Below, piece after piece: positions 8,765 to 17,439 of a stretch of DNA of 64,000 nt; position 1 is the first letter of the stretch; each line of letters opens with the position of its first letter. Source of the stretch: Mannheimia haemolytica (lineage in GTDB: Bacteria > Pseudomonadota > Gammaproteobacteria > Enterobacterales > Pasteurellaceae); contig LR134495.1 in the NCBI GenBank assembly GCA_900638155.1, forward strand, positions 1,364,001-1,428,000. The letters run 5' to 3'. Made by a program: the position numbers and the translations under genes. The notes under the pieces are model-generated. The model had not been told where the DNA came from. It saw nothing but the letters and a program-made list of their open reading frames with translations, and did not search any database.

Positions 8765-10189
8765 TTAGTTGGCAGATTTAGTCGCACCGAATACGGCGTT
8801 GTATTTCAGCTCTTCATTTTCTAACTCAACGCCACCGACTGCATCTTCTAAGTTTGGTCCGGTGAATTCCACGTGGTACTCGCCCTCAAAGCTATCATTA
8901 CCTTCTACAGTAGCTTCCTCACCAAAGCTAAGGTTACTGTTTACAGTAGAACTTGGGGTAATTTGCGTTTCATTTAAGGAAATTTTACCTAACGTTTTGC
9001 TGTTGATTTGACCGCTAAGTTTGCTGTCTTCCCAATTTTCAGCTAAATCTAAATTTAAGGTTACATCTCCGTCAAATTGCGGCAAACTTGCAACTTGTTT
9101 GCCTTCTTCGGTGCGAACCACTCTGGCAATAGTTTGTCCTTTATAAGTTGCATTACCGACTAAATTCTCATTCCATTTATCTTCATTGCTAAATACACCA
9201 TATTCTGCATAAGCATCACCTCTGGTATTCTCGCCTTTTTGCCCAGCCGCTAAATGCACGCTAAATAGATGGCTATCGTTTTCATTGGTAAATAATGCCC
9301 CATAGCTTGAATACGGTTGGTTCACATAAAGATAATTGATAGCTTGAGAATCACCTTCTATTTTCTCATCTTCATAAGTGCCACGATGAATACCTAAATG
9401 TTTATCCCCTTTTTGATTTAAGTTCTTAAAATAAGAATCTTTATCTCCGGCACCAAGCCCAAAAACAAGTGTATTATTGTATTCTTTTTCAGTATCGCTA
9501 CTGACAAATGGTGAATTTTCAACAGATTCATCCGTAAAAGAGTCGAAATCTACTTTTTGCATAGCACTTGCATTTACTACGCTTTTTCTCGGGTTTAGGT
9601 TTATTACTCGGTACGGGCTACCTTTACTATCTGTATCTATAGGCTTTGCCCCGTCAAAATTAATGTTAGGAGTATTATTGCTTGAGTCCTCTTTATTCTC
9701 CTTTTTACTTTTCTCAGCTTCTTTATCTTTATTTACTGTTTCTGTTGGGGCATTTGGTTTATTGCCTTCAGTGACTTTGTCATTATTATCGCTATCGCTT
9801 TCTTTGGGGTTAGGTTTATTACTGTCGTTTTCCTTATTCTCGATAGGATTAGGCACCATTTTATCCGGCTGTACTGATGAGTTATCGATTTTTTCAGTAG
9901 CAGGTGGTGTATATTCTTTATCTTTTTTACTTGGTTTATTTGTCTCCGTATCAGGTTTTACTGGGTCTTTTGCGTTAGCAGGTTTATCCGGTTGAGGATC
10001 GGATTTATTTGGTTGCGCAGACTTTTTCTCTTTGTTATCGGTTTTCTCTTTATCGTTGCCATCAGTAGCTGTTATTTCCTTAGGTGGAGGGCTGTCTGCA
10101 ACAATAGATGGACCTTGGCTAGATTTACAGCCACTTAAAACAATAGAAACAGCTAAAGCTGCAAGAGTAAGTTTGAATGTAGAACGCAT
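8765..10189 (-). CDS. TbpB-like surface lipoprotein, putative Slam client
   Basis: 474 residues with a lipoprotein signal (LSGC, Cys21). Residues ~30-180 are a very hydrophilic Lys/Asn/Pro/Asp/Glu-rich tether. The rest resembles a single TbpB-type C-terminal beta-barrel: GDVTLNLDL, SGQI, then near the end FEGEYHVEFTGPN, VGGVELE and AVFGATK, as in transferrin-binding and related lipoproteins. Transferrin-binding protein B itself is larger, with two lobes, so this is a small one-lobed relative whose ligand is unknown. Good ribosome site (GGAGACAAAAT-ATG). It shares a 160-bp divergent promoter region with a ZnuD-like receptor, which suggests a role as co-receptor for zinc, haem or a metal-carrying host protein. 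That link is inference. Confidence 0.8.
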   Translation of the reverse strand: MRSTFKLTLAALAVSIVLSGCKSSQGPSIVADSPPPKEITATDGNDKEKTDNKEKKSAQPNKSDPQPDKPANAKDPVKPDTETNKPSKKDKEYTPPATEKIDNSSVQPDKMVPNPIENKENDSNKPNPKESDSDNNDKVTEGNKPNAPTETVNKDKEAEKSKKENKEDSSNNTPNINFDGAKPIDTDSKGSPYRVINLNPRKSVVNASAMQKVDFDSFTDESVENSPFVSSDTEKEYNNTLVFGLGAGDKDSYFKNLNQKGDKHLGIHRGTYEDEKIEGDSQAINYLYVNQPYSSYGALFTNENDSHLFSVHLAAGQKGENTRGDAYAEYGVFSNEDKWNENLVGNATYKGQTIARVVRTEEGKQVASLPQFDGDVTLNLDLAENWEDSKLSGQINSKTLGKISLNETQITPSSTVNSNLSFGEEATVEGNDSFEGEYHVEFTGPNLEDAVGGVELENEELKYNAVFGATKSAN

Positions 10190-10211
10190 ATTTTGTCTCC
10201 GTTAGATTAAA

Positions 10212-10230
10212 TCCATAAAATTTTAATGGA
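10212..10230. promoter_or_regulatory. Near-palindrome in the lipoprotein/znuD divergent promoter
   Basis: TCCATAAAATTTTAATGGA, 22 bp upstream of the lipoprotein start. The ends (TCCAT / ATGGA) and centre are self-complementary. It could be an operator for a metal-responsive repressor; it does not match the usual Zur or Fur consensus. Confidence 0.3.
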
Positions 10231-10349
10231 TATATTTCCTGCTTGGCAATAGGAAAAATGCAAAAACTATAATTTTTTTATGGTTATTATTGTAAAGACT
10301 CATATTTTGCAGTACCTTATTATCCTTAATTTTTTTAAGGAGAAAGATT

Positions 10350-12722
10350 GTGTTTAAGAAAACAGGATTGGCATTGCTGATTTCGGCTCAATTTAGCCCG
10401 CTTGTTTGGGCGGAAAATAACGATGTAGCGGTGTTAGATGAAGTTTCGGTCGTTGGCAGCACCCCAAGTATATCGCAGGGGAGTGAAGTTACCTTGCTAA
10501 AAGTCAGTGATAAAATTATTGCAGGTAAGGAATTTAAAAAGCGTTCGGCAACGCTGGGTAATGCGTTGGCGTCAGAATTAGGCGTGCATAGTAACCCGTT
10601 TGGTGGCGGAGCGAGTAAGCCGATTATTCGTGGGCAGGAAGGGGCGAGAATTCGCATTTTGCAAAACGGTTCAGACGTGATTGATATGTCGAACCTATCT
10701 CCTGATCACGCCGTTGTTGCTGATTCACTGCTTGCCGATCAGGTCGAAATCTTGCGTGGTTCCAGCACCTTGCTTTATGCCAGCAGTTCGCCAGCAGGGA
10801 TTGTGAATGTGGTGGATAAACGTATTCCGACTGCCATTCCCGAAAAGGGATATGAGGTTGAACTCAACAGCCGTTTTGATACCGCCGCCAAAGAGAAAGT
10901 CGGCGCATTAGGGGCAACCTTTGGCATCGGTAAACACATTGCGGTGCGAGCCGAAGGGCTGACCCGCCATAGTGATAACTACCGTGTACCGGGGATCAAC
11001 TTAGGCGAGCGTTTAAACTATGTGCCAGATACTTACAATAAATCCAAAGTCGGCACGCTCGGTTTATCCTTTGTCGGTGAACGAGGCTATATTGGTGCCT
11101 CATACAGCAAACGGCGGGATAATTATGGCTTGCCGGGGCATAACCATAAATTTGATTTCTGTACCGGTCATATCTACGGTAATAAGCGGGATAAATATGC
11201 TTATACCTATCTCTATCCACATTTGCTTGGCGAGGAAAATATTGGGAGCAATCCACACTTCCACTGTGGAACTAACCACGCCGAAGACGGCACACACAGC
11301 CACGATAACCCGTTCGGACACGCCCACGATCACACACATAAAGGCCCTTGGGTGGATTTAGAATCGAAACGGATTGATGTGAAAGCCGAACTGCGCCAGC
11401 CGTTTAAAGGGGTGGACAAAATCCGAGCGAGCTATGCCGATGCCGATTACTATCACGATGAAAAAGATGCCGGCGTGTTAGCAACCCGTTACCATAAACA
11501 GCTGAAAAAAGATCAGGATTATGGTAAGCCGGTCAATATTTTCAAAAATCGAGGCAAAAATACCCGCTTGGAGATCTATCACGCACCGCTGGGGGGATTA
11601 ACCGGTATGTGGGGCGTGCAGTATCAAACACAAAAAAGCAGTATGAATGCGCCGAAAGATCGCGAAGTGAAATTCCCGCTGGTTGAAAATACCAATAAAC
11701 AGTTCAGCCTGTTTGGGGTTGAGCAGTATATGTGGGATAGTGTTGCCGTTGAGCTTGCCGGACGAATGGAAAAGCAGAAGATTGAGATTGAGTATGATCG
11801 CAATGAAATCAAACGGTTACAAGAACACTACCGTATCAGTGGCGGTAAACAGGGGGAGCCGGATCTCTCACCCTACGATCAAACTGCTTATGCCTATTCC
11901 GGCACGCTTAACTGGTTCTTCCACCCCGACTATCAGCTTTCGTTTACTGCCTCGCACAATGAACGCTTGCCAACACCAATGGAGCTGTATTATCACGGGC
12001 AGCATATTGCCACTAACTCGTTTGAATACGGCAATAAAGACTTGAAAAAAGAGCAGTCAAATAATGTGGAGTTGGGCTTGGGCTATCAAGCTGAACGTAT
12101 TGGCTATAAAGTGAGTGTTTATTACAATCACTTTAAAAACTACATCTACAATGAAAATCTTTTCCGTGAAAATCAGCTATTTATGCGCCGTTATAATCAG
12201 GCAAAAGCCCGTTTTTACGGGGTGGAAGCCGAAGCCAGTTACCGCTTTAACGACCAATACCAAGCTACGATTTTCGGCGATATGGTGCGAGGCTGGCTAA
12301 CAAATTTACCACCATTGAAGATAAATAGCGATTATAGTGTGTTCAAAGATTATCTGCCGGAAAATGTGGAAAAAGGGAAAGATTATCTTCTATATCGGGC
12401 TGACCAAAACACCCCTCGTACACCGCCAATGCGTTTAGGTTTTCGCTTTAATGCGGAATTTACCCCAAATTGGTCGGGGGATTTAGAGCTGATCCGCACC
12501 TTTACCCAACGCCGTACGAGCCAGTTGGAATATATTACCGAAGGTAATACGATGTTGAATGTCGGGTTGTCGTATAGCAATAAGTGGAAAGAGCTGGATT
12601 ACAAAATCAGTCTAAACGGCACAAACTTACTGAATCAGCCGGTGTATATCCACACTTCGTATCATCAATTTGTACCACAAATGGGACGAAATTTTATGTT
12701 GGGAATGGAGATAAAATTCTAA
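10350..12722 (+). CDS. znuD: ZnuD-like TonB-dependent receptor with His-rich loop
   Basis: 790 residues: signal peptide ending VWA, a TonB box region (DVAVLDEVSVVG), a plug domain (RGQEGARIRILQNG, LRGSSTLLYASSSPAGIVNVVDKR) and a 22-strand type barrel ending NFMLGMEIKF. Residues ~261-333 form a loop with a dense His cluster and two Cys (CTGH...HFHCGTNH, HSHDNPFGHAHDHTH), the hallmark of the Neisseria zinc receptor ZnuD/TdfJ. The start is a GTG with AAGGAG 7 nt before it. Function: TonB-powered uptake of zinc across the outer membrane; haem has also been reported for ZnuD. It is divergent from the lipoprotein-Slam pair. The gene ends in an uptake-signal terminator. Confidence 0.88.
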   Translation: MFKKTGLALLISAQFSPLVWAENNDVAVLDEVSVVGSTPSISQGSEVTLLKVSDKIIAGKEFKKRSATLGNALASELGVHSNPFGGGASKPIIRGQEGARIRILQNGSDVIDMSNLSPDHAVVADSLLADQVEILRGSSTLLYASSSPAGIVNVVDKRIPTAIPEKGYEVELNSRFDTAAKEKVGALGATFGIGKHIAVRAEGLTRHSDNYRVPGINLGERLNYVPDTYNKSKVGTLGLSFVGERGYIGASYSKRRDNYGLPGHNHKFDFCTGHIYGNKRDKYAYTYLYPHLLGEENIGSNPHFHCGTNHAEDGTHSHDNPFGHAHDHTHKGPWVDLESKRIDVKAELRQPFKGVDKIRASYADADYYHDEKDAGVLATRYHKQLKKDQDYGKPVNIFKNRGKNTRLEIYHAPLGGLTGMWGVQYQTQKSSMNAPKDREVKFPLVENTNKQFSLFGVEQYMWDSVAVELAGRMEKQKIEIEYDRNEIKRLQEHYRISGGKQGEPDLSPYDQTAYAYSGTLNWFFHPDYQLSFTASHNERLPTPMELYYHGQHIATNSFEYGNKDLKKEQSNNVELGLGYQAERIGYKVSVYYNHFKNYIYNENLFRENQLFMRRYNQAKARFYGVEAEASYRFNDQYQATIFGDMVRGWLTNLPPLKINSDYSVFKDYLPENVEKGKDYLLYRADQNTPRTPPMRLGFRFNAEFTPNWSGDLELIRTFTQRRTSQLEYITEGNTMLNVGLSYSNKWKELDYKISLNGTNLLNQPVYIHTSYHQFVPQMGRNFMLGMEIKF

Positions 12723-12739
12723 GTTCTCGACATAACAAG

Positions 12740-12797
12740 ACAAGCGGTTATTTTTTCTTCAAATTTTGCAAAAAAACGGCTAAAAATAACCGCTTGT
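12740..12797 (+). terminator. Inverted uptake-signal terminator after znuD
   Basis: ACAAGCGGTTATTTTT ... AAAAATAACCGCTTGT with an internal TTTTGCAAAAA. Downstream, 12798-12979 shows no gene. Confidence 0.75.
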
Positions 12798-12979
12798 TCA
12801 AAAACCAGAGGTATTGGTAATTTGGCTATAGGGTTGTTTTTCCTTTCTTGTTATTTTCTGAACTTACCAAAATTTCCTATTTGTTGTTAAATAAGACAAT
12901 TAACTTTATCCCTTTATAAAAATATGGTTATTTATAAATAACTTAGCATCTGTCAAGAGCAAAAGTAAAAATTTATTGG

Positions 12980-13008
12980 TTGATGTTTTGCTTTAAGCAC
13001 ACTATCTT
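12980..13008 (+). promoter_or_regulatory. nrdAB promoter
   Basis: TTGATG (12980-12985), 17-bp spacer, TATCTT (13003-13008). The -10 lies inside the first NrdR box, so repressor binding would block RNA polymerase. Confidence 0.6.
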
Positions 13009-13043
13009 GTGTTTACTTTAATGAAAAACACAAGATGTAGTGT
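12997..13043 (+). promoter_or_regulatory. Tandem NrdR boxes
   Basis: Box 1 GCACACTATCTTGTGT (12997-13012) and box 2 ACACAAGATGTAGTGT (13028-13043) start 31 bp apart, about three helical turns. This matches the paired-box layout of the NrdR ATP/dATP-sensing repressor of ribonucleotide reductase operons. Confidence 0.85.
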
Positions 13044-13076
13044 TTTACTAAGGTATTTTATAAAGGGTTAATAATT

Positions 13077-15347
13077 ATGAATAAAAGTTTAATGGTAACA
13101 AAGCGTGATGGCACGCGCGAGCAACTCAATCTAGATAAAATTCATCGTGTGATTACTTGGGCGGCAGAAGGGTTAGAGAATGTTTCTGTTTCACAAGTAG
13201 AACTCCGTTCTCACATTCAATTTTATGAAGGTATTCGCACTTCAGATATTCATGAAACTATTATCAAGGCTGCAGCTGATCTAATCACTAAGGATACGCC
13301 AGATTATCAATATTTGGCAGCACGCTTGGCGATTTTCCACTTACGCAAAAAAGCTTATGGACAGTTTGAGCCACCGCATTTATATAAGCACGTTAAAAAA
13401 TTAGTTGCGCTAGGTCAATATGATGCAGACTTGCTGAGCGACTATACGCCCGAAGAATGGGAGACAATGAATGGATTTATTGATCACTGGCGGGATATGA
13501 CGTTTTCCTATGCAGCAGTAAAACAGTTGGAAGGAAAATATTTAGTGCAGAATCGTGTTAGCGGAGAGATTTATGAATCGGCTCAATTCTTGTATTTACT
13601 CGTAGCTGCCTGTTTATTTTCTAAGTATCCAACAGCAAGCCGCTTAGATTATATTCGCCGTTTTTATGATGCGACTTCCACTTTCAAAATTTCTTTGCCA
13701 ACACCGATTATGGCAGGAGTGCGTACACCTACTCGGCAATTTAGTTCCTGTGTGTTAATTGAGTGTGATGATAGCTTAGATTCCATCAATGCAACCTCGG
13801 CTGCAATCGTTAAATATGTTTCACAGCGTGCTGGGATAGGTATTAATGCCGGCGCAATTCGGGCATTAGGTAGCCCCATTCGTGGTGGAGAAGCATTTCA
13901 TACCGGCTGTATTCCCTTTTATAAACATTTTCAAACTGCAGTAAAGTCTTGCTCTCAAGGTGGTGTTCGCGGTGGAGCTGCTACCGTGTATTTTCCGATT
14001 TGGCATTTGGAAGCAGAAAGCTTAATGGTATTAAAAAATAACCGTGGTGTGGAAGAAAACCGTGCTCGCCATATGGATTACGGGGTACAGATTAATAAAA
14101 TGATGTATCAACGTTTAATTAAAGGCGGTGAGATTAGTTTATTTAGTCCATCAGATGTGCCGGGGTTATATGAAGCGTTTTTTGCTGAACAAGCTAAATT
14201 TGAGCAACTTTATTTGCAATATGAGCAAGATCCGAGCATTCGGCAACGTAAAGTTAAGGCTGTGGAATTGTTTTCATTACTGATGCAAGAGCGGGCTTCA
14301 ACAGGGCGAATTTATATTCAGAATGTCGATCACTGTAATACTCATAGCCCATTTGATCCTCGTGTCGCACCGATACGCCAATCGAATCTCTGCTTAGAAA
14401 TTGCTTTGCCAACTAAGCCACTGGCACATTTTTATGATGAACAAGGGGAAATCGCATTATGTACATTATCGGCATTTAATTTAGGCACACTCAGCGATTT
14501 ATATGAGTTAGAAGAATTGGCTGATTTGGTTGTTCGTGCGCTAGATGCCCTATTAGATTACCAAGATTATCCGGTATTAGCTGCACGTAACAGCTCATTA
14601 AATCGTCGTGCCTTAGGTGTAGGCGTGATTAACTATGCTTACTATTTAGCTAAAAACCAAGTGCGTTATTCCGATGGCAGTGCTAATAATTTAACGCACC
14701 GTACCTTTGAAGCGATTCAGTATTATTTATTAAAAGCGTCGATGAATTTAGCCAAAGAACAAGGGGCGTGTGCTTATTTTGATCAAACCACTTATGCCAA
14801 AGGGTTACTTCCTATCGATACTTATAAAAAAGAAATTGATGAATTAACTCAAGAACCGCTTCATTATGATTGGGAACAACTACGTCAGGATATTCTGCAA
14901 TTTGGCTTGCGCAATTCCACTTTAACTGCCTTAATGCCATCGGAGACTTCGTCGCAAATTTCGAATGCCACCAACGGAATTGAACCTCCGCGTGGCTATA
15001 TTAGTGTTAAAGCGTCAAAAGACGGTATTTTAAAGCAGGTTGTGCCGGAGTATGAACGTTTAAAAGCATACTATGAACTGCTTTGGGATATTCCTAATAT
15101 GGACGGCTATTTGCATTTGGTTGGTATTATGCAGAAATTTGTTGACCAAGCGATTTCGGCGAATACAAATTACGACCCAAACCGCTTTGCAGAAGCTAAA
15201 GTACCGATGAAAGTATTATTAAAAGATCTATTAACGGCGTATAAATACGGGTTAAAAACCCTTTACTACCAAAATACCCGTGATGGAGCAGAAGATGCGC
15301 AAGACGACTTAGATGAAGGCTGTGCTGGTGGTGCTTGTAAAATTTAA
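13077..15347 (+). CDS. nrdA: Ribonucleoside-diphosphate reductase class Ia, alpha subunit
   Basis: 756 residues, close to the 761 of E. coli NrdA. An N-terminal ATP-cone ([20 protein letters not shown]) gives overall activity control. The active-site sequence NLCLEI, the [10 protein letters not shown] segment with the first redox cysteine, and a C-terminal CAGGACKI redox tail are present. It reduces NDPs to dNDPs with NrdB in the cytoplasm. AAAGGG precedes the ATG. It forms an operon with nrdB 26 bp downstream (to the preferred nrdB ATG), and NrdR boxes lie in its promoter. Confidence 0.97.
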   Translation: MNKSLMVTKRDGTREQLNLDKIHRVITWAAEGLENVSVSQVELRSHIQFYEGIRTSDIHETIIKAAADLITKDTPDYQYLAARLAIFHLRKKAYGQFEPPHLYKHVKKLVALGQYDADLLSDYTPEEWETMNGFIDHWRDMTFSYAAVKQLEGKYLVQNRVSGEIYESAQFLYLLVAACLFSKYPTASRLDYIRRFYDATSTFKISLPTPIMAGVRTPTRQFSSCVLIECDDSLDSINATSAAIVKYVSQRAGIGINAGAIRALGSPIRGGEAFHTGCIPFYKHFQTAVKSCSQGGVRGGAATVYFPIWHLEAESLMVLKNNRGVEENRARHMDYGVQINKMMYQRLIKGGEISLFSPSDVPGLYEAFFAEQAKFEQLYLQYEQDPSIRQRKVKAVELFSLLMQERASTGRIYIQNVDHCNTHSPFDPRVAPIRQSNLCLEIALPTKPLAHFYDEQGEIALCTLSAFNLGTLSDLYELEELADLVVRALDALLDYQDYPVLAARNSSLNRRALGVGVINYAYYLAKNQVRYSDGSANNLTHRTFEAIQYYLLKASMNLAKEQGACAYFDQTTYAKGLLPIDTYKKEIDELTQEPLHYDWEQLRQDILQFGLRNSTLTALMPSETSSQISNATNGIEPPRGYISVKASKDGILKQVVPEYERLKAYYELLWDIPNMDGYLHLVGIMQKFVDQAISANTNYDPNRFAEAKVPMKVLLKDLLTAYKYGLKTLYYQNTRDGAEDAQDDLDEGCAGGACKI

Positions 15348-15373
15348 TAAGAACAGAAATGAAGGAGAATAAC

Positions 15374-16504
15374 ATGGCATATACTACGTTTTCACAACAT
15401 AAAAATGATCAACTAAAAGAACCCATGTTTTTTGGACAAAATGTGAATGTGGCGCGTTATGATCAACAAAAATACGAAATTTTTGAAAAACTGATTGAAA
15501 AACAACTCTCATTTTTCTGGCGACCGGAAGAAGTGGATGTGTCGCAAGACCGCATTGATTATGCCCAACTGCCTGAGCATGAGAAGCACATTTTTATCAG
15601 CAATTTAAAATACCAAACCTTGTTAGATTCTATTCAAGGGCGTAGCCCGAATGTGGCGCTTTTGCCATTAGTGTCTATCCCCGAGCTTGAAACCTGGATT
15701 GAAACTTGGACATTTAGCGAAACAATTCACAGTCGTTCTTACACACATATCATCCGTAATATTGTCAATGATCCATCAATAGTATTTGATGATATTGTCA
15801 CAAACGAAGAGATTATTAAGCGTGCCAAAGATATTTCCGCCTATTATGATGATTTGATTCGTGACAGCCAACTCTATAGTTTGTATGGTGAAGGCAGTTA
15901 TCAGGTTGATGGAAAAACCTGTGAGGTCAGTTTGCGTAGTCTAAAAAGACAACTTTATCTCTGTATGATGAGTGTGAATGCGCTTGAAGCAATTCGTTTT
16001 TATGTCTCTTTTGCTTGCTCATTTGCCTTTGCAGAACGGCAGCTTATGGAAGGAAATGCCAAAATCATCAAATTTATTGCACGTGATGAAGCATTACATC
16101 TTACCGGCACTCAGCATATATTGAATATTATGACTTATGGCAATGATGATCCTGAAATGGTAGAAATTGCACGTGAATGTCGCCAAGAGGCCTACGAGCT
16201 TTTTTTAAGTGCAGCTGAACAAGAAAAAGCGTGGGCGGAATACCTGTTTAAAGACGGTTCGATGATAGGGCTGAATCGGGATATTTTGGTGCAATATATT
16301 GAATATATCACTAATATTCGGATGCAGGCTGTTGGGCTACCATTACCATTTAAGGCGCGTTCCAACCCCATTCCGTGGATCAATGCGTGGTTGGTTTCCG
16401 ATAATGTACAGGTAGCACCACAAGAAGTGGAAGTCAGTTCTTATTTGGTTGGCCAGATTGATGCTAAAGTAGATAGCCGTGATTTTGGCGATTTTGAACT
16501 CTAG
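15374..16504 (+). CDS. nrdB: Ribonucleoside-diphosphate reductase class Ia, beta subunit
   Basis: 376 residues from the ATG at 15374, exactly the E. coli length; this start has AAGGAG 6 nt before it and is preferred over the in-frame ATG at 15359. It carries the diiron ligands ([41 protein letters not shown]) and the radical tyrosine region. It generates the tyrosyl radical for NrdA. No yfaE-type ferredoxin gene follows; the operon ends at a terminator and ybgI is convergent. Confidence 0.97.
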   Translation: MAYTTFSQHKNDQLKEPMFFGQNVNVARYDQQKYEIFEKLIEKQLSFFWRPEEVDVSQDRIDYAQLPEHEKHIFISNLKYQTLLDSIQGRSPNVALLPLVSIPELETWIETWTFSETIHSRSYTHIIRNIVNDPSIVFDDIVTNEEIIKRAKDISAYYDDLIRDSQLYSLYGEGSYQVDGKTCEVSLRSLKRQLYLCMMSVNALEAIRFYVSFACSFAFAERQLMEGNAKIIKFIARDEALHLTGTQHILNIMTYGNDDPEMVEIARECRQEAYELFLSAAEQEKAWAEYLFKDGSMIGLNRDILVQYIEYITNIRMQAVGLPLPFKARSNPIPWINAWLVSDNVQVAPQEVEVSSYLVGQIDAKVDSRDFGDFEL

Positions 16505-16514
16505 ACTATGATAA

Positions 16515-16579
16515 ACAAGCGGTTGATTTTTAGTGATTTTTTGCAAATTGCAAAATTTTCAGGAAATTCAACCGCTTGT
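16515..16579. terminator. Inverted uptake-signal terminator, nrdB/ybgI
   Basis: ACAAGCGGTTGA ... TCAACCGCTTGT followed by a T run on the plus strand, between two convergent genes. Likely bidirectional. Confidence 0.8.
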
Positions 16580-16585
16580 ATTTTT

Positions 16586-17356
16586 TTATGCAGGGTTATC
16601 AATATCAATAAATTCAACATCTAAACCATATTCAACGGCTAACCATTCACCTAAGGCTTTTACGCCATCTCGTTCCGTGGCGTGATGACCGCAAGCAAAA
16701 TAATAGATTCCTTGTTCACGGGCAGAGTGGGTGGTCTGTTCGGAAATTTCGCCGCTAATAAAGGCATCACAGCCTTTTTCAAAGGCTAAATCAATATAGC
16801 CTTGTCCTCCGCCGGAGCAAATCCCGATTGTTTTAATCATTTTTTGTGGGCTATGCACAAATTCATCACATAAAATAACGGTGCGTTGTAACGTTTTTTC
16901 AAGTTTTTGTTTTAGTTCATTGGCGGAAATCGGATTTTCTAATTCACCGTACATTGGAATTGAATTAGGTCTGTCTTCTAAACCTTGTAGATTTTTTACG
17001 CCTAAATGCTTAGCAAGCTGGGCGTTGTTACCTAGTTCGGGGTGAATATCCAGTGGTAGGTGATAACCAAAGAGATTGATGTCATTCACTAAAAGCTGTT
17101 TAATGCGTTTACCTTTCATTCCTCGAATGCATGGGTTTTCACTTTTCCAAAAATAACCGTGGTGGACTAAAATTGCATCGGCGTTTCTCTCAATCGCTTT
17201 TTCAATCAGGGGAAGTGTGGCAGTCACACCGGTAATGATTTTTTTGATTTCTCTTTTCCCTTCAACTTGCAAGCCATTTGGGGCATAGTCGTTAATGGCG
17301 GAGCTGTTAAGTTTGGTGTTCAGAATTTGTTCTAGTTCAGTATTGGTTATTGCCAT
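16586..17356 (-). CDS. ybgI: NIF3/YbgI-family dinuclear metal protein
   Basis: 256 residues, with the family metal-binding motifs LVHHGYFWK, GYHLPLDIHPELGNNAQLA and CGHHATERDGVKALG. These proteins form toroidal hexamers with a two-metal site; the reaction is not settled (some are annotated GTP cyclohydrolase type 2). AAGGAG lies 5 nt before the ATG. A long perfect palindrome sits just upstream at 17388-17417. Confidence 0.92.
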   Translation of the reverse strand: MAITNTELEQILNTKLNSSAINDYAPNGLQVEGKREIKKIITGVTATLPLIEKAIERNADAILVHHGYFWKSENPCIRGMKGKRIKQLLVNDINLFGYHLPLDIHPELGNNAQLAKHLGVKNLQGLEDRPNSIPMYGELENPISANELKQKLEKTLQRTVILCDEFVHSPQKMIKTIGICSGGGQGYIDLAFEKGCDAFISGEISEQTTHSAREQGIYYFACGHHATERDGVKALGEWLAVEYGLDVEFIDIDNPA

Positions 17357-17387
17357 TTTATCTCCTTAAACTTGGCATAATAATGGA

Positions 17388-17417
17388 TGTAGGGGCAAAA
17401 AATTTTTTGCCCCTACA
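17388..17417. repeat. 30-bp perfect palindrome, GTAGGGGC family
   Basis: Each arm is TGTAGGGGCAAAAAA; the second is its exact inverse. It lies between the tail-facing ends of macB and the start of ybgI and can serve as a macB terminator. The same family occurs inside tmcA (27238-27265). Confidence 0.85.
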
Positions 17418-17439
17418 GTGTAGCAGATAGTTATCGCAT

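Noticed and set aside
9477..9995. 172-codon frame opposite the lipoprotein gene
   Set aside because: It is the hydrophobic mirror of the Lys/Asn/Pro-rich tether; composition artefact.
10996..11361. Several frames overlapping the His-rich region of the ZnuD-like gene
   Set aside because: Produced by the biased CAC/CAT codons; no independent gene signals.
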